The position numbers were made by a program, and so were the translations under genes. Source: Isoetes taiwanensis (Eukaryota > Streptophyta > Lycopodiopsida > Isoetales > Isoetaceae). From it: a stretch of DNA of 64,000 bases. Below are positions 34,046 to 46,570 of this stretch, piece after piece; position 1 is the stretch's first letter, and every line of letters starts with the position of its first letter. Below the pieces are notes generated by a model. It did not search any database, had not been told where the DNA came from, and saw only the letters and a program-made list of their open reading frames with translations. The stretch covers positions 1,933,294 to 1,997,293 of the forward strand of contig JAJEKV010000005.1 in assembly GCA_021234155.1 (NCBI GenBank), written 5' to 3'.

Positions 34046-36440
34046 ATTCTCCACGAGCGCTCTGTAAGTCCTTGCCCACCTATCCTCCATCCCTTTTGCC
34101 TTGTCGATTATATCATGAGGCAAACCATCAGCAACCCAACCACGAATCAACCTTGCTTTTGCCAAGTTATGCACTGAGGCATCCGGAACACCAGTATTAA
34201 CATCAACAAATCTAACCCATGTTTGAGTGTCCATATTAATATCCCCATGCACTACCGTTTCATGTCTTTCAAGAGAGGCTGTAATAGACAAAGCTCTATC
34301 ACCATCCATTTCACTTAACCTGGTGGGTTGAGGTCTTGCAAGTGGTACCACCTCATCAATGGACACATGAACATTATCCATATGATCTTGCGAAACATAT
34401 ATGAGTGTCTTCCAAGCTGCACCCTACCATAGGTCCAGAGAATGGAGACATATTCCTTACTGCATTGTACAATACAGGACTTGGAGGCCACTCTTCGTCA
34501 ACCTGGCTATCTTGGAACAATGGAGGACAGCTATGTTGCTCCTCTATTTGGCTACGAGCCACAAATTGTATCTCACAGCCTACATGCACTTCATTTTCTT
34601 TGCCTGCCCTCTTTGCTCTTAGCCTATTCCTTGCTTGCCTTCTAGCCTCCATAGCAACATTGTTAACTGGTATCCAAGGGCTTACACCATTTAAGATAGG
34701 TCTTTCATGCCTATGAGGACCATATATTAGATCCCTAAACCTTCTGCAACCTGCCTCCCAAGCTTCCTCATTTCTTTTCCTAGCTTCGCTATCTTCTTTC
34801 CTCTCCTTGCATCTTTTCAAAGCCTTCTCTCTTGCCAATTTCCTTGCTGCCTGTGCAGCTTGCCTCTCTTTTAACTTTCTCTTCTTTTCCTCCTCTTCCC
34901 TTGCCTTCCTTTGCTGCTCCTCCCTAATTGCTTGACACCATTGGTCAGAGCTAACATAATGCACTCCAGTAAGTAAAGGAAGATTCCGTCTTCTAGAGGA
35001 TTCAGGTTGAGATGCACATTCATTGTTTTGGGGCTGAAAGGGTCTAAACAATGGTGATCTATGGGTTGTAGGTAGAGTAGATCTATGAGCAACATTAGCC
35101 CGAGAAGTAGAGGCTGATACAACATTGTTAACAGATGGCAAAGGCCTTGCAACATGAGAAGCTTGGTTGTCAAGCGCATGGGATTGCAAAAGTCTCAACC
35201 ACATTTTCATCTAAAATAGGATTGCTATTTGCATTAACCTCATGTGTTTGATTGTTACCTTCTTCTTGGTTGATACCTTGAACACACAATTGATTTGGGA
35301 AGACTTGATTAGCAACATGGGCTGCTGCACCTTCATTTTCAGCTTCCTCTGGATTGTATTCTCCATGCTCCCAAGGTTGCAACTCCACTTCCATGCCATC
35401 ATCTCCAATTGCTTCAGCTTGTGGTGTCACTTTACCTTTCACAAAAGGCACTAAACCTGTAGCTCTAAAACCAGATTTGATGTTGTCCAATGTCATGGAT
35501 GACTTCAAAGCTTTGTATATAATTGTGGCTAGGTCTTGCTTGCTTGGCTCAGCATAACGATTTTTCAACATGTAATTTGCTCTTTCCTTCTTAAAGCATT
35601 TTTTAAAAGGCCCAAAAACTGACACGTCTAAGGGCTGCAGCTTATGTGATGTGTGAAGTGGTAAAATAAAGAGATGCACTCCTATTTCCTTGGCTGCTAA
35701 TATAGTGTCAAGATCCACATGAGAATTGTGGCCATCAAGCACTAGCAAGTGTGGTGTTGTAGGACTGCAACCTCCTGGTACTTTCTTACAAAAATGATCG
35801 ACTAACCAGCTCCTAAAAAGTTCTTTTGTCATCCAAGCTTCACCTTGACAAGCCATAACAGCACCTGGTTCACATCTTGCTACATAGTCACCTCTTATCC
35901 TCTCTCCCTTGAAGATATAAAGGCTCGGAAGTGGAAAGCCATCTGCACTAACACAAGTAAGCACTGTCACCCATTCTCTATTTCTCATGACAATTTCATG
36001 CACATTCCTCTTTCCTTTCTTGGCAATAACCTTCATTCCAGAAACCTTACCAGCTTGGACACTAGTTTCGTCTGCATTCCAAATTCTAGAAGGTGGAAAC
36101 TTAAACTCATCCAACACCTTCTCAAATTCATCATAGAACTTAGCCAAGGTAGCAGTTGTTAGTGATCTGGCCCTGGCAGAATCTAATGTTTCAGCAGACC
36201 TTATTGCTATCTCTGGATGCCTGCCCTTGAAAAGCTTTCACCACTTCTGCCCTGGAACTCCATCCCTAAATGGAGTTTGTCTATCAAGACAAATTTCAGC
36301 CACAAACTCCTTCAGCATGTCTAAATTTAAAGGCATCCCCTGATCTGCCCTTTCTAATGCCCATTCTACCAGTTCAGTTTTTTCTTCCTCAGTCATGGCT
36401 ACAGGATGTTTACCTTGCTTTTTGTTCACCCTACCATAAT
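34046..36440 (-). pseudogene. Pogo-like transposase, CENP-B HTH, DDE domain and coiled-coil tail
   Basis: From 36440 down: GRVNKKQGKHPVAMTEEEKT and ELVEWALERADQGMPLNLDM (CENP-B-type HTH), then an in-frame TGA at about 36237 where GQKWWKLF would be expected (GQKW-stop-KLF). The DDE core follows in the 35170-36147 frame: WNADET (Asp26), LVLDGHNSHVD (Asp138) and HTSHKLQPLDVSVFGPFK (Asp174), giving DD35D. A frameshift near 35190 leads into a C-terminal extension (34374-35210) with a Lys/Glu/Arg/Ala coiled coil, and another near 34380 into the last long segment, which ends at a GTAAGT donor (34045). The catalytic triad is intact; the gene is inactivated by E1, the nonsense codon and the frameshifts. 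Confidence 0.88.
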
Positions 36441-36470
36441 AACAAAGTTTAAAATGGAACGCACTTATTT
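36441..36470 (+). repeat. E1 left terminal inverted repeat
   Basis: Begins AACAAAGTTTAAAATG and ends ACGCACTTATTT. Preceded by TAAT (36437-36440). Confidence 0.88.
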
Positions 36471-36911
36471 GATGGAAACGCACTTCAGAAGGAATCTTTG
36501 AAAGATTCCCTAAAATTCCCTTAAAAAAGTCCATTTTTAAGATTTTTTTGTGACAGGTGTGACAATTTAAGTAATTTAGGTACCATTTTTGAGGGGTTGA
36601 TTGAACATAACTTTCGTGCAAAAATTTTAAATAGCAATTTTTGTCCTCCTAAACTAGAACAAAAAATAGTTACTTTTATAAAGTGTACAAAAAAGGGGCA
36701 ATAAAAAAAATAGCAAGGGTAGTAGAGTGACAAAGAAGTGATATATTCAAGGTTGTGAAAATTGTACAAAATTATGAACAAAATTGTCAAAAATATAGGA
36801 CATTTTGACAAACACTCATCACTTGGGTGCACTTTCTTTTCTTTTACATGTTCGAAGTCATCGGACAAACTTACATTTTGCAAGATCGGGATGCATCTCA
36901 TCCTCCCGAGC
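36471..36911. other. E1 left subterminal non-coding region
   Basis: AT-rich with no recognisable gene. Contains GGAATCTTTGAAAGATTCC, a 19-bp near-palindrome, at about 36491-36509. Confidence 0.5.
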
Positions 36912-39900
36912 TCATTTAATCCCGATCACTTGAGCCTTCATCCTCGGCTTCACTCTCGTAAGACTTGATGTGTACTTTCGAGCGATCTTCTTCCTCACTT
37001 TGTCTACAAGTGAGTCTTCATCATCATCTTTTTTTGCCACCTTTCTAGGTTGTTTGTCTAATCCACATGCCGACCTTATTAAAGTTTGAGTGACCATCGT
37101 AACTTATTAGCAAGCAATCGAACAAAGTCATATGCAAGAACCTTTTTACTTGAGCTAGATCTATGATGGCCCGATTTGCTTTGGACTTTGCTCTTTTTTC
37201 CCTCCTGTTTTACCATCTCCAAAGTATAACTCCCAATCGAAAGCATTGGCGGCATTCGTTCTCATCCAATTGCACTTTTAGTTGAGTGGAATTCCATCAT
37301 CTCTTGTTACCTCCAATTACTTTAGCTAGCGAGAATGGCTTCCCGTGTTCATCATTATCAGATTGGGACAGCTATGAGCATTCCTTTATGAATCTCTCGA
37401 GACGAACCGTGATACTCGAGCAACTTGTTGTCTTTGGCGTCTGGGGCGGTGTACATGACTCACATCATCTTCATCCGAGCTAGCCAATATCTCTACATGT
37501 TCCTCTTGATTATCAACTTGCAGGGGAGAGTTTGCCTAGATGGCCGGAGTTGAATGTAATTGTCTTCTGACCTTGTAATGAAGCTTGCAAAATATCACGT
37601 TGTCGAAAAAAAAACGAGGCCACCATAAAGCATCTGCCTCCCCAAAGTGGTTAGAGCACGACTGAATACTTGTCTCAATAAAATCCAATGATTTGCTTGA
37701 GTCAAATGCTCTTCCCTCCTTTTTACTCTTTGTGATTTCTTTCAAGCTTTTTAGAGGCATTTGCTCTGCAGAGAGCATGGAACTAGTATTGGGGATGGTG
37801 CGAATGAATTGAATACTTGCTGCTGGCCAATCGCAAAGATGTGGCATATTTCTTTCCTTGTAAGATGGCCCTGCCATCTACAAGTGAAATTTTGATCTGA
37901 TGCTGAAATGTAATGTTTCTCAAGGGCTCAATAGCACAGTGACCCAGTTGATCTCTTCGAAAAATCCATTCTTTGAAATCATAAGTTTCTTCCAACAACT
38001 CGATTTCTGGACGAGGATTGTAGGAATCTTGGATAACCTCAATCATTGCTGGTAGGTCGAGAGCTTTTTTCGAGCAAGACGTTTAGAGAACCCTCTGAAC
38101 ATCGATCAATTTGGTCGTGTATGACCAACAAGCGAGAAACCAATCTTCACCTTCTTGAAGATTTGTTTCTCTACTAGCATAGCACAATGTAAGCAAACAA
38201 CGCCGATTCTTATTTTCCTTGTCGTGTTGTCTAGTCAAGATACGAACCGGTGGTATATGTTCTAGATTGGAAAGAAGCTTATTCAATATTGTGATAGTGA
38301 GATTTGGATCAGCATGAATGTTTGGATAATTCAAAAATGCCTTGCAAGATAGTTTTCCATTAAATACCATAGCACCAACAACATGCAGATGTATGAAATC
38401 TTCTTCAGCAGCACCCTTAGGCACATTGACAAAATGTGGTAGGGTGGTCTTCTTCTGGTCCATTCCATCAATAACAACTGATATATAGTTGAGTGGTTGT
38501 TCCAGTTATGTTTTGTCAATTTTCTCCTTTCCAAAGATTGTTGTTCTCTGTGCTTGTTCAGTTTCTCCTTCAATGCATCTGAAATGAAAATATGTTTAGG
38601 AAAGAACCTACTTTTAAGTAGAACTAGGCAATAACACGTCCTGGAAGCTTACTTTTAGTGTGAAGTGTCCTTGCATTTTGTCTCGAGCTTTTAATTCGTG
38701 AGCATGTAGCACAAACAGACATCCCGTGCTTTCTAGGAATGGACACGCTGAGAAAACTCTTTTTTCCGTGAGCGATGAAAGTAAGAGTAGCGGACAAAGC
38801 GTCGGCCTCAACACACATCTCCTTATAATTATCGTGGAGACTTCTTGTTTAGTGAAATTGTCACTCAAGTGGTACATAGGGCTATTAGGAGTTTCTCACA
38901 AGACTCCTTAAAGAAACCTTCCATCCAGGAAACACATTGAAGGGCATGAATTCTGGTTATGCCTCCCCGAATGGCGAGTCATTAATGCCCGGATTCTTGT
39001 CAAGCCTTTCTTCTTGGCGGTCAAGTCGTCTGTTTGCCTAAAGCATGAATCAATTTGAAGGTCGCTTGAGACGGTGTGGCCACCAGTACCGTAAAGTAAA
39101 CTTCTCACCATCATCCGCCTAATATTGAAGGCTAAGTAGCCCTTTGGTCTAGCGGCAGTCATTGAACCAGAACTATCACGAATCAACCTCAATTCCTTTA
39201 GTCCAATCTTAAGCAAACAACGTTGAGAACAACAAGAACTTTGTATGTGTTGCCCGCAAGTGAGCCCTCGTCCATGAGTTTCTTTCTTCTAACAGGTTGT
39301 ACATGCTTTCTTGTGTAAGTCGCTTAAGATTCTTACTTGCGGGGGGCTTTGAATTGAACATAGAGTCTTGTGGCTTTGGTAGGTCCTCGTCTGAGAGATC
39401 AACATGAGGTGTTTCTTCGTCGGAAAGATCAACTTGAGGTGTACTTGTAGATGCTGATAGGTTTGGTGTGTGCAAGTCCCGGGGAGGTGCTTTCCCTCTC
39501 TCGGGAAAAAGTAATCGAGGTTGGTGACGTAGTTGACCAGCTCACGGGTGTCGTAGAACACGGGGAGTTGCGTGTCGCCGGCCGCTCCCACTTGTTGTAG
39601 TACCATTTAGCGAAATTGATGGAGTTGGCGTGATTTGCCTCAGGGGATTTAGCCCTCACGGTGGACTAAGGGCGACGTACTAAAATGAAGTGGAGGAGGT
39701 AGTCCGACCTCTCTAGCCCGAGGTGGAGTAAAATGCATTGGTGGGGGCAAACGGCGCTCGGGAGCGGGGGTGTGGTGGAGTAAATTGAACGGTGGTGGAA
39801 GCCCAGGTGGTCGGGCCGGTCTTTGGAGTAAACTCAACAGAGTGGGGTTTGAATATCGAGGCGAATTTCCGAGGCTACTTTCGTGTGTCGGTTGAGGGGG

Positions 39901-39993
39901 TGTGAATGTCATTGCGGGGAGGAAGCCCTGAGCGAATGGAGTTGGAGCTCTGCTCTCTTTTTCTCGAGCCATACTCGTAAAGGTAAGGTCCAC
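36912..39993 (-). pseudogene. DUF7869-like protein of E1, proposed transposase
   Basis: Read from 39993 down through shifting frames: a Pro-rich N-terminus (39649-39993), NSINFAKWYYNKWE, an acidic DLSDEET repeat, SSCCSQRCLLKIG (Cys-rich, about 39225), YHLSDNFTKQEV, SIPRKHGMSVCATCSRIK (about 38700-38760), then DGMDQKKTTLPHF (about 38430-38470), a KENKNRR segment (about 38200), VGHTRPN (about 38120, a damaged GHTHED motif) and FKEWIFRR. It ends in a basic tail at 36912. This order matches the uncharacterised eukaryotic DUF7869-type family (DG.DQ.KT, QLDN..ENKN, GHTHED.D). I infer an RNase-H-fold recombinase because the conserved acidic residues sit in those three blocks and the gene is paired with TIRs. 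At least five frameshifts; E2 carries a homologue. Confidence 0.72.
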
Positions 39994-39998
39994 AATCA

Positions 39999-40062
39999 GA
40001 TAAATTTATACCTACGTAAGAGCAGACGGTAAAAGTTTACATGGATGGTATAAATTTATACG
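39999..40062. repeat. E1 palindrome, two copies beside the DUF7869 start
   Basis: GATAAATTTATACC at about 40000 and GGTATAAATTTATAC at about 40047 lie just upstream of the minus-strand start codon at 39993, a promoter-proximal position. Confidence 0.85.
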
Positions 40063-42184
40063 AGAAGGCAAACTTTAGGAAATGCCGCAGACCGTGATTT
40101 ATTTATACAGACTATCCACACGGTTACCGGCCGTTGTCGGGCATAATTTGGTAGCATGTAAATGATAAGGGTGTCACTCCAGCTATTGCGATCATCCCTC
40201 TTTCCCTTTGTGTTGGTGTTAGTGGATGTTGTGCCATTCATAAAGTGCCCAGATAATATGGTTGGGTTTGTTCCAAGAAACCATTGAAGACTAATTTGGT
40301 GGAATCCATAGAGTAATTTGGTGCACAAAAATATTCTCTATTATAATACACTTCTAAAAAATTTCTAAACCACTAAGCCTATGTGCTTATTATCAGTGAG
40401 GACTATAAATATGTATAAATGTGTTGATTATTAGTGAGAACTCTCAACATGTATAAGTCGGGTTATATTTGACAATGCCAAGTTGTGTCTATGCATTCAT
40501 AGTTCAAATTCCCATTAGTCCTTTAACAAATTCCTAGTTGATGAACATCATCAACACTAATTTGTAAGAGAGCAAATTGTTTGAATTATTAACCAAATGC
40601 ACATATCCCTCTGTCCCAAATGCACACTTAATTTTTCTATATACTAAATCCCAACCAATACGTCGCCAAAATTTCTCTTTCCTATGATTTTTGGCAGTGG
40701 TCTGGCGGGAAAAGGGGGAGAGGGTTATTTCTTGCTATGATTTTGTTAGTGGTTTGGCGAGAAATGTTAGGGTTAAGGTTGTAAAAAGAAAGTGGACGTT
40801 GGAGAAATATTAGGGTTTAGGTTAGAAAGAAGATTGGACGTGGCGGTTGCCTTCCGAGCATGGCGGAAGCGAAGTAGCCGCCGTAAGCTCCTCACCGGAG
40901 AGGTCCTCGGCCCGCATGCTTCCCCTCGAAGTTGTTTGCGGTGGGAAAACCGCCATAGCCATGGCGGCCATAGCTACGGCCTGTAGGCTGCACCGGGTCG
41001 CCCCGGAGTGGTTGGATCTCCAGCCGCCTCCTCATGACCAAGCTTTCCCTATTTATTAATCTGCAAATAGGCCTTCTTGTTTTTCTTCTTGTTTCTCCTT
41101 TGCTTTTGCGTTCTAGGTCAGTATGTATTTGGTGGTCGAAGTGATGCGAGCACGCCCGGGGGCGACTTGCATGTAGGCCAATTTGGATTTAGAGTCGGTC
41201 AAAAGTGCACCGGCGGAATGCTGCTCATGTTTATCATCTAGGTCGCCTTCATTTGGATTAGTGGGTTCAAATCCCACCATGCATCGATTGTTTCGGGGCT
41301 AGTTTTACTTTTGCCCCCGTCCCTGAAGGCGACGACTGCGGCAAGTCTTTTGTCGCAACATGAATCCTTTGCACCATGAATTCTTTGTCGACATGGTTGA
41401 TTGCTTTGTTGGTGGTTTTGTTGTAGAATCAAGAACGGTTTTTTTTGTCTTCTTCCGCCTGTTCGTAGTATTCACTGTCGCATGCCGTAGTGTTCACCGG
41501 ACAGAGGGGAGGGCCGCAGCAAAAAGTCTCCGCTTTACGAATTAAGGCATTTCTTTCGGAGCGTACGATTGTTGCCGGAATGAAAATATGGAGGGAGGCT
41601 TTCAATTTCGATTGTTGTGAACCGGAAGGGTTCGATGGGGTTTTGGTCCGTTTTCTCTGTATTTCTTGGTGTTTTGGGAGTGGCGACCACTAATTCTCGG
41701 CCGCACAAATCGTTATCGTGTGCAAATGGGGCGCGCCGATTTTGATTGTTGCTTCTTCCCGCTTTGCTTCATTCCTGCTGAGCGGCCGTGTTCGGGAACA
41801 AATTGCAAAACATTCTCTTCCCCGGCAATGGTTGATGGCACTGTATTTACGATTCGCAGATGTATTTTCATACCTGTGTACGGCGTATGGGGAGCGTTGT
41901 GCTATACGGGGGTGTGAGGTGTAAAATGCCTTGCCCTTGATTTGGCATATTCTAGACATCATACCTTCATCTAATGGACATCATACCTTCATCTCCTATG
42001 TGACATCATTTTATGACACACATCTTGCTTCATGTTACCACTTAAATGCTTTATTATATATTATGCGATAGTACTTTTAATCTAACATCAACTTCTAGCT
42101 CGTTCTCAAGGAGAAGATATAAGGTTGCCTTTACTTTGTAATTTGGTAGCTTAAAATTTGCTAGAAAGTGCAAAATGCCAGAGG
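40063..42184. other. E1 central region, no recognisable gene
   Basis: Open frames at 40792-41059 and 41360-41924 (+) have no domain I recognise. This central block has no counterpart in E2 and lacks the E1 palindrome, so it may be foreign sequence inserted or captured together with the SMO2 fragment. Confidence 0.45.
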
Positions 42185-42185
42185 T

Positions 42186-42400
42186 AACATGGCCAAGGAT
42201 TTAGCTAATGATTTGTAATAATTTACATTCTTGGTGGGCAAAGCATTGGACACATGGGACGCCTCAATAGGACGTATTGAATTTTTTTCTTAGAAAAATC
42301 TGAAGCCTTATACATTGTTGAGAACATGACCAGGTTTTAGCAAATGAGTTGTAATAATTTACATCTTTTGTAGGCAAATCATTGAACACATGGGACACCT
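42186..42400. repeat. Diverged direct duplication of about 75 bp
   Basis: AACATGGCCAAGGATTTAGC ... GGACACATGGGAC at 42186-42263 recurs as AACATGACCAGGTTTTAGC ... GAACACATGGGAC at 42322-42400. Confidence 0.75.
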
Positions 42401-42747
42401 GATGACATAAAGAGGAAATAAGCAAGGATAGGGCACACATGGGGAGACACATATCTATGGCCATACATTAATACATGGATTATCTATGATCTATGACCTT
42501 AAAGGCTAAGTTGTTAAATTTGTGAGCACCAGCCATCATAAATTAATTGGCCTTTACAAAAAGGTGTTCCATGATGCAAGACGTAGCAAATGTCAAAACC
42601 TTTGCAATTTTTATAGATTAATAGACTTGAATCATAGGTCATAACAATTCAAGTCATTTATTTTTAAGATTAGAATAACATAGTACGCTTTCTGCCTCAT
42701 GTCTTAATACTGAAGGAGCAAAACTCATTGTTGATTTCTATAAACAC

Positions 42748-42781
42748 AAGGGGCCAGCTTAAGTTATTAAGCTGGCCCCTT
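42748..42781. repeat. 15-bp perfect inverted repeat
   Basis: AAGGGGCCAGCTTAA (42748-42762) and TTAAGCTGGCCCCTT (42767-42781) are separated by four bases. It sits at the 5' edge of a 99-bp tandem duplication. Confidence 0.9.
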
Positions 42782-42963
42782 GTCCATAGAGCTAAGAAGC
42801 CACTCAAATGACATATTAATAATTTCCTGACTTCGTATATAAAATTTTATGGTGATAATCATGGATTAAGCTGGCCCCTTGTCCATAGAGCTAAGAAGCC
42901 ACTCAAATGACATATTAATAATTTCCTGACTTCGTATATAAAATTCTATGGTGATAATCATGG
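42766..42963. repeat. 99-bp tandem duplication at the SMO2 fragment end
   Basis: Units 42766-42864 and 42865-42963 are nearly identical and each carries the last coding bases of the SMO2 fragment (HHRILYTKSGNY region). The duplication therefore includes the truncated gene end. Confidence 0.9.
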
Positions 42964-43447
42964 AAATCGGCTCTACATGCGATTAAAAGCAGAAAAAAAT
43001 TATTCTTGTTAAGAAACCACATATATACACAGACAAAGGCAAATACATACCCGCCATATATCGGTAAAAATCTGGAGAGGCTCCATGGGAAATCATATCC
43101 AGAGTGTGCCTCCACAGTCTCCAGCACTCTAAGACTCATCCAAAGCCATAATGTAAACAAAAGAGGGCCTGTAATAGCTGGACAAAAAATGGTTGCAAAA
43201 CCAAGAAAAAGGATCTCTGCTGGATGAGCATATTCTGGTGTCAAACCGAATGGTGTTGCATATTTGAATGATACATTTTGTCAATGAATGATGCGTAAAG
43301 AAGCAATGTGTGAAAACATACTCATGATGGACACCATGAACATGCTTGTAAAGCCATTTCGCGTGAAGTCGTCTATGCTCCCAATAAAATATGAAGTCTT
43401 CAAGAATGAAGTACGAAATTATTTGAAATATAATAGTCTTCCTGCAG
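42915..43447 (-). pseudogene. C-4 sterol methyl oxidase fragment (SMO2-like)
   Basis: Reading from 43447 (acceptor TTCCTGCAG): IIFQIISYFILEDFIFYWEH, RRLHAKWLYKHVHGVHHEY, then after a 58-bp interruption TPFGLTPEYAHPAEILFLGF, LWLWMSLRVLETVEAHSGYD, PWSLSRFLPIYGG, a 78-bp intron (42973-43050, GTATGT...TAG), and ADFHDYHHRILYTKSGNY followed by a stop at 42915. The histidine clusters HRRLH, HHEY and DFHDYHH are those of the membrane di-iron fatty-acid hydroxylase superfamily; SMO2 removes 4-methyl groups in sterol synthesis. The N-terminal exons and the C-terminal part after GNY are missing. The retained intron shows capture at the DNA level. The interruption (43263-43320) is bounded by CATA repeats and lacks GT-AG ends. 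Confidence 0.88.
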
Positions 43448-45018
43448 GAAAAAATGAACGTGCAGTATCCCAAACATCCCAAACAGTAAAAGCTTTCATT
43501 ATAACCAAAATCTGAATCTGCCCTAAATAGTATCAGAAATTCTTAGTAATAGATTCGTCCTGCTTATGTACCTCAAAAATCTACATCATTGGCGACTTCA
43601 CAAAGCACAAGCAACTCAATATGATAAATCCAAATAAGGGATGGCATAAGGTGTTCCGAAACTGTGTTGTTATCACACTGGCCGTAACGCCCTGAATGTT
43701 TTGACCAGCCACTAAAGCTTTTTAATGTTGTTAAGACTGCAACACTGCAAAACTCTGAGACCTAAAATCTGCACAAATAAAGTACATCAACCTTTGCATC
43801 AACTTCATGAACAAATGCCCATACTTAAGATATTGTTGAACTACAAAACTTATCTATAAATTTGCTTTGAGTAATGAATATCTTGTTGTAAGCACTATGG
43901 CAAGAAATCAAGAAAATAAGCCAAAATCATATCTTCCTGCAGGAACCGATTGTGCAACAACATACTAACTTGTTCAATTTCATGGTGCTTAATTCTTCCT
44001 AGTCTGTTTATTCCTCAATCCAAAGCTATGTTCCACAAGATTGATATCATGCAGAAGCAGAAGGCAAGACCATGTCAGAACTGGAGCAGGATTTCAATAC
44101 TTCTGGAACAATCATTTACCTCTGAGTTTTTTCTGCTCTGAGCTTGAGCTATAATGGTAAGAAACCCAGTTAAAGAGGCCGGAATCACCATTAAAGGGCT
44201 AATGACCACCTCTTCAATTTCGTTTTTCAAAGACATGAAAATCAAAAAGCATCTTTCTGACTATGGGCCAAGCGCTTCTGCACTGTCGGATCCGGAACAT
44301 GCAAATCCAGAACATTTTTTATCCTGTATTTTCGGATTAGCCACTGCCAGAATAGTCGTTTGGTGCCAAGGCCTTTGGCCAGACTGACCAAATATCTGTA
44401 CTTAGGGCAACCACTATGAAATGGGCGTCTATTTGTGGCTTCTACACGAAATTACAAAACATTAGCTTCTTGCAAGAAACAAAACTGGAACAAACTACAA
44501 AACCTCAGTTTACCTGCAAGCCCAGTTCGTCATTCCTAAAAGATAAACCCTGATGTAAAAGACTTAAGTTTTAAAACCGAGTGAAAATCCCGCTGAGCTG
44601 AAGCTGAAATCCATTTTCTCTGATACTCAACCCCAAGGCCAACATCTTTACCATCAGTCGGCTCATTCTGGCGACCTACACACAGAGTAAAAGGGGATAC
44701 GAAAATGATCAAAGAGCTCACTCAGCTCAAAAAAGAATTCTCAGCTCCAGTCTGCCATACCAAGTAAATGAAGAAAACAATCAGAAAGAAATGAAAACCT
44801 GCATCAAATCGTTGCCTTGCCATGTTGATAGCCGAATGCAATCTCGGCTATGGCGTCTTTCAGCTTCATCGGCACTTTTCACGACCTCATATCACACCCA
44901 AGTTATGTTATACACAGGAACTGGCTTGTAGATTTGTTCCATGGGCATCATGGCTGGAGCTACATATAGTTAGTGCAACCACAACCCTCCTTGACTTGGG
45001 TCCAAGAATTGACGTATG
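43448..45018. other. E1 central region, no recognisable gene
   Basis: Intron-like sequence upstream of the SMO2 fragment. No N-terminal SMO2 exon was identified. The minus strand at about 44815-44870 could encode MKLKDAIAEIAFGYQHGK before a possible donor, but I do not recognise it. Confidence 0.4.
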
Positions 45019-45128
45019 TGCAGTGTGCTTAAAACCCTAATGTGCCCACGCCCTTCTTATTTTTAGCGTAATCTGGGCCGTTGAGCTGGAATAATCTGGG
45101 CCGTCGAATATTTTAGGGTTTTATGCAC
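45019..45128. mobile_element. Possible 110-bp MITE-like inverted repeat
   Basis: GTGCTTAAAACCCTAA at the left pairs with TTAGGGTTTTATGCAC at the right with one mismatch. AATCTGGGCCGT occurs twice inside. No target duplication was identified. Confidence 0.4.
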
Positions 45129-45158
45129 GACATACACTAAAACTTTATAATAAAGGAT

Positions 45159-45778
45159 GGTATAAATTTATACGGAGGAGGGAGACACGGTATAAATTTA
45201 TATGAAAACTCACAGACACTTGTATTGGAATCTTTATGGAGAAACGCTATACTCTAAATCCAAGACTTAGCGAGGGGTACTTAAGCCTGGCCACACCCTA
45301 TTTTCCATATAATGCTAGCTTTAGTCGAGAGCTTCGCCGCTTTATATACCCCCTTTATTTGCTCTCCCAACCTCTATACGCTAGTCCATACGGTCATGGC
45401 CACGTAAGTCTACTTTCCGTCTTTATTTTAGTTTCTCTTTGTTTTAATCATAGAGTGGCAAAGCCCCACGGTATAAATTTATCTTGAGATGGCTCGATCG
45501 GGTATAAATTTATCGCCCGAAGCTTTATAAATTTATACCGCTCCAGAGCATTTGCGGTATAAATTTATGCAGCTCGCAGCACTTTACCGCCAAGTGCTCG
45601 GAGCGTATAAATTTTATACCGCCTTCAGCATAAATTTATAACGGCTCGAAAGACGGAGCGGTATAAATTTATACCGCCGGTTAACTGAAGCTTATAAATT
45701 TATATGGCTCGAAGACGAAGCGGTATAAATTTATACCGCTTCGTGCTCGAGCCGTCGGCGCATTATAAATTTATACCG
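45159..45778. repeat. E1 palindrome cluster (GGTATAAATTTATACC)
   Basis: About fourteen full or partial copies of the 16-bp perfect palindrome lie within 620 bp, spaced irregularly at roughly 20-45 bp in the dense part (45469-45778), usually with GC-rich CGGC/GCCG or CTTCG words between them. The TATAAATTTATA core is the most conserved part. Confidence 0.92.
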
Positions 45779-46560
45779 CTTCGACCATTTTAGATTCTTG
45801 ATGTCTAGTGCTCAAACGAATGGTCCCAACCTTAATATTTTGGTAATATTGTTGTGTTTTCGGCTTAAATGACACAAATGAAGTGTTAATTTAGTGTGGA
45901 TTTTATGCCCTTTCATCCTCTTTTTCTCTTGCTTTTTGTGTTTCAAAAATTCAAAAAGGTTCGGTTTCTTGTACAAAAATGGTTTTTTTTTTCTTTTTTC
46001 CAGCCCTAAGATCAAGTTTGTACTTGGAGGGTCATCATCAAAGGGTGCACCACCGAGCCCGCACTTATGAACTAAAGGATCGGACTTGGTACGTCCACAG
46101 GGGGAAAGAGAGAGCAAACCCAATCGAGGCGTACCTATATTGCAAACAATCACGCAAGAGATTTTCTACAATGGTGGATAGTGGGTAGCCGCACACATCG
46201 CGAACTACCCATAAAAATAAAGGGAAAATCCAATTATATCATTTTGGACCCCAACAAAATACAATGCTAATAGAGATCGGCTAGTGTACTGGCCGAAAGC
46301 TTATCACCGGATTAAAAAAACCTCGCCCTTCGGTTTTCGGAAAAACCCTAGTGATAAGCCTTCAAGGGGCTTGGACAAACGTAAGGCATAAAAATCGGCT
46401 CCCAAAACCCACGAAATGGAAAAGTCAAAAGCAGATGCCGCCGTTAACCCGTACGACACATCACCAACAAAACAACAAGACAAAACAAACCTCCCAGAGT
46501 GGAGGGTCGATTCTGTAGCCGCCACTTGCGATAAAAATACACTAACAAAGAAGGGGGAGG
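45779..46560. other. E1 central non-coding region
   Basis: A minus-strand frame at 46304-46708 runs into the tandem repeat and shows no domain. Nothing else was recognised. Confidence 0.4.
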
Positions 46561-46570
46561 GTGGGTTCGA

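Noticed and set aside
45159-45778. TATAAATTTATA copies as ordinary TATA boxes
   Set aside because: They are perfect palindromes, occur in dense arrays and within introns, and are confined to one element.
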